Assembly: GCA_026119855.1 (NCBI GenBank)
Contig: JAOWBW010000220.1
Span: 984,828-1,048,827 of the forward strand
Source: Campanula takesimana
Lineage: Eukaryota > Streptophyta > Magnoliopsida > Asterales > Campanulaceae
Direction: 5' to 3'
Length of the DNA stretch: 64,000 bases
Positions 54,872-64,000 of this stretch are shown here, one piece after another. Numbering within the stretch: the stretch's first letter is position 1; each line of letters starts with the position of its first letter. The notes below the pieces were generated by a model. The model was not told the origin of the DNA. It saw only the letters and a list, made by a program, of their open reading frames with translations, and made no database searches. Position numbers and translations under genes: made by a program.

Positions 54872-57800
54872 CCTATCAGTCAAGTGAGATGTTCTAATTG
54901 TTCTGATTATGGTTACAAGGCTCATGAATGCCTCTTGAAGCACCTATCTGGACCCACTGAGGTTACATCCTCTAGTGGTGGCCAGATGTGGTTGCCAAAG
55001 AGGAACTAACCCTCGGACCTAAGAATAAGAGGGACCATAAGCATACCATTTTATTTCAGGAATGCTTCATGGCCTCAACTGGTGCAAGCAAGGATTTGTG
55101 GATTCTAGATAGTGGCTGTTCAAGATACATGACAGGATTTGCAGATCTACTTGCCGATATCTCAGAAGTATCAGGTCCCCCAGTGGTTTTCGGTGATAAT
55201 GCCAAAGGAAAAATCATCGGTATAGGTACCATCAAGAGAGGTGCAGTTACTGTACAGAAGGTCTCTCTAGTGGATGGTCTGAAACACAAACTTCTATCAA
55301 TATCACAATTCTGTGATAAAGGAATGCAATGTGTATTTACTACTTCCAGTTGCTATGTGAAAGACATTGCTTCCAATAAAACTCTTTTCACTGCCAAAAG
55401 AAAAGGTAACATTTATGCAGTAGACTTAAGTGCTATTACTGGTGTTGCTAATGTTTGTTTTGTAGCTAAGAACATCAGTGAGAACTCATGGCTATGGCAT
55501 AAGAGACTCAGTCACTTGAACTTCAAATATTTATCCAAGCTTGTCGGTTCAAATCTGGTTACCAGTTTACCTCAAGTGTCTGCTGATCAAGAAAAGAAAT
55601 GGAAGGCCTGCCAGCTTGGAAAACAACATAAATCATCCTTCCGAAGCAAGCCCTGCATGTCAACATCTAAGTGCCTCCAAATGCTACATATGGATCTATT
55701 TAGCCCCACAACTACAGCAAGTATTGGGGGAAGTAGATATACCTTGGTTGTAGTAGATGATTTCTCTAGATATACTTGGGTGGAAACTTTCAGTCACAAA
55801 GATGACACTAATGCCGTTGCTACCAAGTTATTCAGACTACTACAAACACAGAAAGAAAGCGATATCATCAGCATGAGATCAGACAACAGCACTGAATTCA
55901 AGAACAATGGTATTGCTCAGTACTATGATGATCATGGCATAGACCACAACTTCTCAACTGCCGGTACACCATAATAAAATAGTGTCATTGAGAGAAAGAA
56001 CAGAACTCTCATTGAAGCTGGTAAGACCATGATTGCTGAAGCCAGGCTGCCGAAATATTTGTGGGCTGAAGCCATCAATACCGCCTGCTTCACTCAGAAC
56101 AGATCTCTCATCAACAAATTCCATAACAAGACTCCTTATGAACTCTGGAGAGGCAGAACTCCCAACATTGGATTCTTCAAAATATTCGGCTGCATATGTT
56201 ACGTGCTTTACAACGGTAAAGAGCACAGGGGTAAATTTGATGAGAAAGCTGATGAAAGAATCTTTGTTGGATACGCTAAACACAGTAAGGCCTTTCGAGT
56301 TTTTAATAAGAAACTTTTGAAAATTGTTGAATCTGTTCATGTAACCTTTGATGAATTTGATTTGTTAGAGTCTGATAAGGCTCCAAATAGTACTAATGCT
56401 TCTAGTGCTCATGAGACAGGTGAATCCAGTAATTCTAACCCTGCAAGTCAAGTATCAGCTGCTGATCTAGTCATTTAAGTAGAAGAACCAGCAGATACTC
56501 ATTATTTCCCATCATCGGCAGAACATGATCTTACCGATAACTTTCATAATCCATTTGCCGATGCAAATTCTGCTGATCATCCTGAAGACAGATCTAGCCC
56601 TCAACCAATTTCTGTTATAAGGCCCTTCCCAACAAGCTCTCAATCTAATCCACCTCACACCCAAAACTCTAATTCTCCTTCTCCATCTGCTGATCTTGAT
56701 CCTCCTCTAGAATCACTCCAACAAGATATAGTCAGACAAGATGTGCCGAGAGGAGTTAGACCAGTTCGTGATCATCCATTAGAAAATGTGATTGGCGGTG
56801 TCTTTGGACCAAGATTGACAAGAAACCTTAGTAGAGCATTTGCTGAAAGTCTCTTCTGATCTGCTATGGTTTCCAACATAGAACCAAAGAAGACTGAAGA
56901 AGCTCTTGCCGATCCTGGTTGGGTTGAAGCCATGCAAGAGGAACTGAATCAGTTTGAAAGATGCAATGTGTGGGAACTAGTGCCAAGACCATCATCTCAA
57001 CAAGTGATTGGTACCAAAATGGGTCTACAGGAACAAATTGGATGAAGCTGGGAATATTGTTAGAAACAAAACAAGGTTAGTTGCTAAAGGATACCGACAA
57101 GAAGAAGGAATTGACTACGATGAGACATTCGCTCCTGTTGCAAGATTGGAAGATATAAGACTTTTCTTAGCCTATGCTTCCTTCAAAGAATTCAAACTGT
57201 ATCAAATGGACGTGAAAAGTGCCTTCCTGAATGGAGAACTCCAAGAACTTGTGTATGTTGAACAACCACCTGGTTTCGAGGACTCCAAGAAGCCTAATCA
57301 TGTCTACCGATTGAATAAAGCTCTCTACGGCCTAAAGCAAGCTCCAAGGGCATGGTATGAAACCCTTTCTAAATTCTTACTTAGTGATGGCTTAGGTTTC
57401 ACTCGAGATAAAATCGATACTACTTTATTTGTTGCCAAGCACAAGGGTCATTCATTGTTTGTTCAAATATATGTCGATGATATTATTTTTGGTTCTGCTA
57501 ATGAATCACTTTGCAAGAGATTTGAGAAGCTAATGCAGAGCAAGTTCGAGATGAGCATGATGGGTAAACTAACATATTTCCTTGGACTTCAAGTCAAGCA
57601 ATCCAATGAGGGAATATTCATCAGTCAAGCCAAGTACGCAAAAGAATTAATTAAGAAGTTTGGCTTTGACAATGCTCACTCTCAAAGCACACCTATGGGC
57701 ACTAACATTCACTTAGATAAGGATGAGTCTGGTAAGAAAGTAGATATGACACTCTACCGAGGTATGATCGGCTCACTCCTCTATCTTACTGCCAGTAGAC

Positions 57801-57901
57801 CAGATATTATGTTTGCTGTTTGTGTTTGCGCCAGGTTTCAAGCTGACCCTAGGGAATCCCATCTGCAAGCTGTTAAACGTATCATTAAATATCTATGTGG
57901 C
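54872..57901 (+). pseudogene. pol of element G: protease, integrase, RT; RNase H missing
   Basis: Protease motif WILDSGCSRYMTG, integrase zinc region (HKRLSHLNFKYL with WKACQLGKQ, the first cysteine of CxxC replaced by W) and core (VVVDDFSRYTWVE, RSDNSTEFKN). Two adjacent TAA codons at 55972-55977 fall where the family has two glutamines before the third acid (NSVIERKNRT, E kept). Further TAA at 56476 and TGA near 56859. A one-base insertion near 57015 splits off the RT frame, which is otherwise open and has YVDDIIFGS. The frame ends abruptly at YLCGT (57901), and the RNase H is absent. Confidence 0.9.
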
Positions 57902-59604
57902 ACTGTAAGTACCTTGATCCGGATTACTATCCTCAAATAATCAAATTTTGGAATTAAGGGGTAATTTGGGATTTAATTGGGTCATTTTAATGTTTAAAGG
58001 GTATTTTAGGCATTAATTAAAATATTCTGAAAGTCTAGGGGCTTTCTGGGTATTTTTGGAGCATAATAGAGAAGGGAGGGACCTTCTGGTAATTTCCAGA
58101 AAGTTAGGACCATTGGTTTATTCCCCACAAAGCCCAAAAGGACTTTGTGGGGATTTACGGAAATTCGGCCAAGGGGAGGAACGGTCGCATATGGAATGTG
58201 CGCTTTCTTCTTAGCCGCACAAACCAGAACAGCCGACAGCCAAGCCACGTGTCGCATCCTCATCCGCTCAGCCTCCCGCGCGTCAGCCCTCCACCGGCGC
58301 CACTCGCCTTGTCTCCACGTGGACTCCACGCGCCCGACCAAGCCTCCCACACGCCCTTCTCCGATTGGTCCTTCACCCAGCCTTGTCTCCCTCCCCTCAC
58401 AGCCTCTGCGTGGCCTACTCTGATTGGCTTTCACCCCCACTTTTGTCACCAACAATGCCAGCCTTCTATGGCCATTGGATCTTCCCCAAAAATCCTCAGA
58501 TTTAATTTGAACCATTGGATTCCTCTCAACCTATTTACATCCGAAAATGCCCAAAAATGATCCAATTTCAACCCAATTTGTGACCCATTTTAATGACCCA
58601 TTTTGTGATCAAAAAATGTCTTTATAATTAAAGGACTAAAATGAAAATGTTCCCATTTGCTTGGTCCCCAAGTCCAAAGTTGAAGGGTCAAAATGCAACT
58701 TTAATTTACAAACAACCCCCCAATTCCCCTATAAATAGAGAGGTCATCCTCCCTCATTTGGACAAGAATTCTAGAGCAAAGTTACTATGCACAAATTTCC
58801 TCTCTACAAATTGAGTGATTAATTGAGTGATTAGTGAAATTGGTGAACAAACCATGGTTGAGTGAAATCTTGGAGTCCATGATCTCCAAGTAGGAAAAAA
58901 GCAAACTTGGGTCAATCAATTGATGATTTACCCCAAGCTTGCTTAAAAATCAAATCTTTATTTTATTAAAATCTTCTTCTTCATCTCATTCTATTTTCCT
59001 TTTTTTTGGGATATGATCTTTGATCATTTGGCTTAAAAATGTAATCTTTATATGATTGGGATCCAAATGCTCCCTTGATCCCAATGGTCTCATCTTACAG
59101 TTTATGGTGTATTAAAATGATGAACCAAGTGGAGAGGAGCATTTGTTAAATTAATGTCATTTACTTAATGTCTTTTATTAACTTGGAACCAAGCCTTGAG
59201 ATCCATGGTGCCCTTCATGTTTTATGCATGATTGTGGGTTCTAAACCAAAGGATAACCAAAGACGTGTTATGATTTATGTCATTTATATTTATGTCTTGT
59301 ATTTAAATTTGGCTTGGTGATCCATTGCACATCTTGGAGAGAGCCTTGTACATGTTTATTTATTGTGGTAATCTCTATTATTTATATATATATACATATA
59401 TTATATATTATTAAATGTTATCACATGTCCCTTTAAAAAAAAAGGCTTTATTTCAAATATGTTCTTGTTCACCTTTCTTGGATGTTAAAGTTACAATCTT
59501 TAATCATCCAAGTTAGGGGATTTGTCCAAGTAAAGGTGTTATTGCTCCAATGATTGTCCAATTCATGGCCTTGGATCTCATCTTGGCATGAATTTGGTAC
59601 ATAG
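57902..59604 (+). mobile_element. Foreign insertion replacing RNase H; LTR-like promoter sequence
   Basis: Starts tgtaagtaccttgatcc at the point where pol ends. It contains a 10 bp inverted repeat (ccccacaaag 58122-58131, ctttgtgggg 58143-58152), two CACGTG boxes (58246, 58317), two attgg CCAAT-type boxes and a TATA box (ctataaatag 58730-58739) followed by a leader. The composition suits a solo LTR, but I cannot fix the right end (between 59604 and 59648) and find no target duplication. About 0.6 kb or more of element G is missing here, so deletion accompanied the event. Frames inside (58006-58560) are unsupported. Confidence 0.55.
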
Positions 59605-62600
59605 GATGATCACGTTGTCCCTCTTGACTTTATTAATCCTTACTTACCTGAGCTCCATGCTGCTGCTGATGTAGCCTCTGGACCCTCCGTCAGAAAATGC
59701 AAGCCAATCAGAAACCCAACATTTCACATCTTCTTCAGAAACCATTGGTCATTCACCAATAAGGTCTTATCAAAGAATTGGGTGTTCCCCATCGATCATC
59801 TCCATCCGTTTGTTCGCCGGTTGCTCCGATTTCATGAGGAAAGGAAAGAGACAGTTCCCCCTGGCAATCGTGCTGATTATGTTGATTTAACAAGTCTGAA
59901 CAGGGTCACCGATATGTTTAAAGAGAAATTTGTGCCTGTTCAGAAATTCCAAAGGTTGTCTGAAAGTGAGTTGAGATTGAATTTTGGTAGGTATTTTGAT
60001 TTGCTACCCCTTCCTTGGAACCAGGTCTATCTATTTCAAGATAGGATCAGACAGGATGTGATGGTGCAAGACGTATGGGTTGCCTATGCCTCAGTCTTCA
60101 ACCAGCTGATGAACTTTGATGAACAAGATCCTTATCTGTTGGGAAGGCCAGAAGATGAGGATGATTTGCTGAACTTCAACGATAATGAAGGGCTGGATAA
60201 GAGTGCTCAAGCTACTCAATTTGTAAAGAATGTGCAGAGGATTACACTGAATCTGCTGAACGATTCAGAGGCCATTATCAAGGCTAGAGCTGCTTCTACA
60301 CCAGCATCTACCTCTATTCCTGAACAAGTTCCTTCACCAGCAATCTCACCCATTCCAACTCCAGTCAGTTCTGTTGATACTGCTGAATTTGTCTGTACTC
60401 ACAAAGCTGCTGGTGAAACAATCACCTCTTCTGATTCTATCGGTGAGTATGATAAGCTGCCGATAAGTATTGTCTTTAAAAAGCCCTCTACTGATCAAGA
60501 TCATGCAGCTGCTGCCCCTACTTCTATATCTTCTGCTGAAGCATTTGCTGACTCAGTTCTAGCCAGTGATGGCTCTGAGCGTGGCTCTGCTGATAAGTCT
60601 GTTGAACAGACTGTTGAGAAAACTTCAGACACTCAACCTGCTGATGAAACCAGCACTGCTAATGAATCCTTAGTTAATCAAGTTGAGGAAACTATGGACA
60701 CTCAACCTCTGATTGTTAAAGAAGACCAACTTGCATCAATTGAGGAAACTATAGAAACTCAATCTGCTGATGAAGTTGGTGGCTTGCCGATATCAGGAGG
60801 AGATTGTGCTGATGAAGAAGTTATTGCTGATATGTATGCTGATGAGCCAACTACCGACACTCATCCATCTGAGCCAACTGCTGACACTCAGATTATTAAA
60901 GTCCCTATCTCTTCTACTAATGTGATTCTGGTAGCTCCTACTGGTGTTAGAGAGATTGTTGAGTTGGGAGGAGGTGCCGATACAGAGATTGCCAATCAAG
61001 ATCATAATGCTGACTTTGATGCTCTGGTTGCGGCTGACTTACAATTTGAGGAATTTCAGGATGCTATATTTGCTCCTATTTCCTTTCCTTTGCTACCTGC
61101 TCCCAAGGCCCTTATTGCTCCAGTTGTTGCTGATGAAGCACAACCGGTTCCTATTGCTGCAGCTGCTGGTGGGAATGACAGCTCCGATGAAATAGACCCT
61201 GAGGACTATATCGAGCTGCCATCAAATTCTTTGCAATCAATTCCTAATCCTTTTGGTCCAAATCATTCATTTCTTCCAGGCTCGACTAGTGAACAGCTTA
61301 CGTTCTTGCCCTGGATTAAACCTGAATTCAAAAAGAGAAAAGGGAAAGCTCCCCGGGTCTCCAAGCTCAAGGTAAAAGGACCAGCTTTTGAACCTCTACA
61401 TTGCCTGCCTGGTAAGCTCAAAGTTGGCGGAAAAATTCATTTACCTGGTCCATCTCCCAAGGAAGTCAGCATTGGCTCAAATGGATTGATGAAAAGGTGC
61501 ATGATGATCAATGATGAACTCCATGACATTCTTGAACACCGAGTTACTGATTCTCGAGGCCTTTTGCACTTGGTAAAATCTGCTGCTCTTGCATTAACTC
61601 TGCCGATGTTCCATCCAAGACAGCGTGCCGATCATCTGGTCTATACCTCAAGGCTGATGAATGCCGGGTTAATGACCATGATTCTTGAAGGTCGTGCTTA
61701 TTTGAATTTTATTCTAGCTATCTTTCTTTCTCTGGGGGACAGTGGTGTGTTCCATCTGCCGGCTGAACGTGCAGTTATTATTCATCCTCAATTTCCTTTG
61801 CCGATCGTCCGTGCCGATGTAACTTCTGCCGATCTTATTGCCTCCACGTCTGTTCCTGCTGAGTTCCTTCATGCCAACAGATATGCTACTGATGCTTCTT
61901 TCCTTCAACAAGTTTTGCCCTTGCCTCTGTCATCTGCTCCCTCTCCTGTGCCAGCCTCTCCATTACTGATTGTTCTATCTTCTGATGATGAGTTGCCTGT
62001 GCCTGCTCCTGATGGTCTTGTAGAAGATGCTGATATTATCAATGAAGACTTCATTTCTTCCTTCCTGATGCATTCTTCTCTTGGTCTTTCAAAGCCAGTG
62101 GTATTGAATAGTATGTATGAATACTTCAGTTACCTTGAAGGGGATATTGAAAATCTGCAAGTGCCTGTTACTCGTCCAAATCTGGGCGATACTGGCCTCT
62201 TCCTCCGCGACAAATTGAACCATATTTATGAGGATCTTTCCGACAAAATCCTTAAGTCCAATCAGGAGGAGGAATGCAAGAGAATCCAAGATCTGAAAGA
62301 CCTACTGGAGGACAGAGAATCAAGGCTGATTACCCTTTCAGAAAGTTTGGGGAGTATGCATTCTATTCAACAACAACTAGTTGATGAGCAAAGGTTGCAG
62401 ATCAGAGACTTAGAAAGAACAGAAAAAGATCTATCTGCCACCAAGTCTGCTCTTGCTGATGCTCAAATGAAGATAGCTGCTCTGGAAGCAAACAATGCCA
62501 TGCTGACTGAAAGACTGGAGAGCACTCAAAGAAGGAAGAAGAGAGAAGCTGAAAAGAAAGAGAAGAGAGCAAAGAAGAAAGCCAAGCTTACCGTCTCTAC

Positions 62601-62643
62601 ATCAAAGGCCACTGACCAGCAAGAGGATCCTCCTGTTTCCTAG
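59605..62643 (+). CDS. Extra (env-like) ORF of element G, about 1010 codons, 5' truncated
   Basis: Open from just after TAG 59602-59604 to TAG 62643 with no internal stop, but no ATG precedes the start of similarity, so its 5' end was removed by the 57902 insertion. The N-terminal block is hydrophobic/basic (NPTFHIFFRNHWSF, PFVRRLLRFHEERK). A long acidic, low-complexity middle (rich in TADE, SADE) follows, then a second folded-looking block (60 kD region RLMNAGLMTMILEGRAYLNF). A C-terminal coiled coil (DLKDLLEDRESRLITLSESL) follows, ending in a lysine-rich NLS-like tail (KKREAEKKEKRAKKKAK). No signal peptide or obvious fusion motifs. The role in plant elements is unknown. Uninterrupted length, unlike gag and pol, is notable. 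Confidence 0.75.
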   Translation, partial: DDHVVPLDFINPYLPELHAAADVASGPSVRKCKPIRNPTFHIFFRNHWSFTNKVLSKNWVFPIDHLHPFVRRLLRFHEERKETVPPGNRADYVDLTSLNRVTDMFKEKFVPVQKFQRLSESELRLNFGRYFDLLPLPWNQVYLFQDRIRQDVMVQDVWVAYASVFNQLMNFDEQDPYLLGRPEDEDDLLNFNDNEGLDKSAQATQFVKNVQRITLNLLNDSEAIIKARAASTPASTSIPEQVPSPAISPIPTPVSSVDTAEFVCTHKAAGETITSSDSIGEYDKLPISIVFKKPSTDQDHAAAAPTSISSAEAFADSVLASDGSERGSADKSVEQTVEKTSDTQPADETSTANESLVNQVEETMDTQPLIVKEDQLASIEETIETQSADEVGGLPISGGDCADEEVIADMYADEPTTDTHPSEPTADTQIIKVPISSTNVILVAPTGVREIVELGGGADTEIANQDHNADFDALVAADLQFEEFQDAIFAPISFPLLPAPKALIAPVVADEAQPVPIAAAAGGNDSSDEIDPEDYIELPSNSLQSIPNPFGPNHSFLPGSTSEQLTFLPWIKPEFKKRKGKAPRVSKLKVKGPAFEPLHCLPGKLKVGGKIHLPGPSPKEVSIGSNGLMKRCMMINDELHDILEHRVTDSRGLLHLVKSAALALTLPMFHPRQRADHLVYTSRLMNAGLMTMILEGRAYLNFILAIFLSLGDSGVFHLPAERAVIIHPQFPLPIVRADVTSADLIASTSVPAEFLHANRYATDASFLQQVLPLPLSSAPSPVPASPLLIVLSSDDELPVPAPDGLVEDADIINEDFISSFLMHSSLGLSKPVVLNSMYEYFSYLEGDIENLQVPVTRPNLGDTGLFLRDKLNHIYEDLSDKILKSNQEEECKRIQDLKDLLEDRESRLITLSESLGSMHSIQQQLVDEQRLQIRDLERTEKDLSATKSALADAQMKIAALEANNAMLTERLESTQRRKKREAEKKEKRAKKKAKLTVSTSKATDQQEDPPVS

Positions 62644-63000
62644 TCAATATAGCCAATGATATAGATATCCAGAAGACCTTCAACGATTTATCCAAGACTT
62701 CTTTGCTAACCATTACTGTCTTATGTGTGCTTATTTTTATATGTTATATTCTCTTATAATATTTGCTGCTATTCATGCTAACTTTGTTTTGCAGATTATT
62801 ATTCTCCTTGCTGATCATAGCAATCAGCAACTCACTTTGTTTTCCTTTTTACTCTTATCTTTTATCATTTTGTATTTTTACCTCTTTAAGACATCTAGTG
62901 TGTGACTTGGCTTAGGGAATGATAATAAATAGACATTCCTTATATATTCTTTTACTAAGCTAAGATAGATGTTCTTGGATAGGGTGATTGGACTTAAGCA

Positions 63001-63013
63001 ATTAGGAGGAGAT
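63001..63013 (+). promoter_or_regulatory. Polypurine tract of element G
   Basis: attaggaggagat immediately before the 3' LTR. The AGGAGGAGA core is the likely plus-strand primer. Confidence 0.85.
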
Positions 63014-64000
63014 TGTTGTTCAAATATATGTTTAGGACATAGAATTGCTTAATCCCAATCATAGTTAACACTTAGAATCCCCCAATTTTATTTGAACCTT
63101 TGTAAGGTACCCTTAGGATTCTTGGTGACCAGCACAGGTGTACTACATCTCTTCATACAAAGCAAACCAGCAATAGGAAGCAAATCAGCAGACCAGTAAA
63201 CAAGTTGCCGATCAACCTGCAACACAAAGTTGCCGATCAACTACATTCTCAAACATGCCGATAAAGAAAGACAGTCTGTACTGTCAGTCAGGTTACATCG
63301 TTTCATCTTAAAGTCAACCTTTCTGATTGTCCCTGTCCTTTCATACTGTTTTATCAAAAAGTAGTTTAACTGCTCTGTCATGATTACTGCGCCGTCTGAC
63401 ACATAGCTAGTTTTAGCTATACTTTGTCCCTACTTGCTTTTTGCAGGTAACCGGTTGAGACAAAGGGGTCTTTACCCATCAGAATTTTGCAAGCATGCGT
63501 GTACTCCATATCTTTTCCATTAATGCTAAAGATACCGCATTTAATGCTCCTCAACTACCCAGCTGGATATTCAAATTGCAAGCCTTCTTCTACAAGATTC
63601 AAGACATTCACTCCTCTTATAAATAGTGGACTTGGAGCATTGAAGAAGGTTGGTGAAAATAGAGCATTGAAGAGAGTTGAATGTTTTTGAGTATTCATTA
63701 AAGACTCAAACATTCTGTGTCCAGATAATCATTAGATCATTTAATAGGACATACACTTGTGCACCAACTCAAACAACATTGTTAGTATTCCCGAACTAGA
63801 TCATTTAAGGAATACGTTGTTTAAGTTATTCACACACCCACCTGAGTGAGATAAGTTCTTTTGAACTTGCCGCTCAAAAACACTTGGTCAGATTTGTTTT
63901 ACGATCCATTAGAAATTTCTAGAACTTAGTTTTTGTATACCGGCAAAGCCGTGCTTGTAATAGACTAGAGATATCTAATAGTACTCTTAACCCAAATCCA
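63014..64000 (+). repeat. 3' LTR of element G, truncated by the window
   Basis: Repeats 51013-51999 nearly perfectly, including three TGCCGAT motifs and the TATA box (from about 63616). The remaining ~400 bp lie beyond the window. Confidence 0.95.

Larger units (their letters stand above)
51013..64000 (+). mobile_element. Sirevirus-like Ty1/copia element G (runs off the window)
   Basis: 5' LTR 51013-52398, PBS, gag, pol, a large extra ORF, PPT and a 3' LTR from 63014 cut by the window end. The long LTR, the cccccccctctagcc motif before the LTR end, the PBS directly after it and an extra coiled-coil ORF beyond pol fit the Sirevirus group. The two LTRs differ at very few sites over the visible 987 bp, so insertion was recent. 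Pol lacks RNase H, which is replaced by foreign DNA (57902 to about 59604). Left flank acaga would be the target duplication. Confidence 0.9.

Noticed and set aside
58006..58560. Opposed 92-169 codon frames in the insertion of element G
   Set aside because: A GC-richer promoter-like region is open in several frames by chance. No domain, and both strands are equally open.
59782..59784. GTG as the start of the extra ORF in element G
   Set aside because: Plant nuclear genes rarely start at GTG, and the frame with family-like sequence continues upstream to 59605. The true start was probably removed.

Overview
The window looks like nuclear DNA of a flowering plant, most likely a eudicot. It is A+T-rich and intron-bearing. 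It is crowded with Ty1/copia and Ty3/gypsy elements primed by initiator tRNA-Met, Stowaway-type MITEs (ends CTCCCTCCGTCCC, TA target duplications), hAT-like elements and Helitron termini, and it carries plant genes of the F-box/FBD/LRR and ATXR5/6 SET-domain families. Almost all of it is mobile DNA at several stages of decay. The only plausibly intact host gene I can model is the F-box/FBD/LRR gene at 21418-23938.

Layout. 1-1000: decayed copia pol. 1220-8950: MITEs, repeated Helitron 5' ends, two copies of a captured or relict two-exon gene, a LINE reverse-transcriptase remnant and a CACTA-like repeat cluster. 8958-10828: a Helitron with a canonical end hairpin, filled by an A+T minisatellite. 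10986-16703: an hAT-like element split by a full-length copia element (A, 11306-16263). 17100-18700, 25650-26335 and 32650-34060: three copies of an unrecognised gene (locus X). 19670-24350: the F-box gene, a broken paralogue, MITEs and a copia fragment. 25055-25640: a Ty3/gypsy 3' end (B). 27783-31665: an ATXR5/6-like pseudogene whose intron holds a MITE, a TRIM-like element and a solo LTR. 34066-43195: an LTR (E) split by a full-length copia element (D, 34526-42804). 43182-45906: an env-like decayed ORF block on the minus strand and a divergent small ORF with its own TATA box. 46149-49505: LTR and pol of copia element C. 49507-51012: the 3' end of another element (H). 51013-64000: a Sirevirus-like copia element (G) with an extra coiled-coil ORF, whose 3' LTR runs off the window.

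No retroelement here looks autonomous. A, D and G carry stops, frameshifts and damaged integrase or zinc-binding residues, and many of the stops are transitions of the kind cytosine methylation produces.

Two patterns are not explained by ordinary annotation. First, four different LTR families (A, B, C, D; both copia and gypsy) carry pairs of family-specific GC-rich palindromes about 75-110 bp upstream of the LTR TATA box. Second, element G is saturated with the heptamer TGCCGAT on its coding strand only, in LTR, leader and two reading frames.
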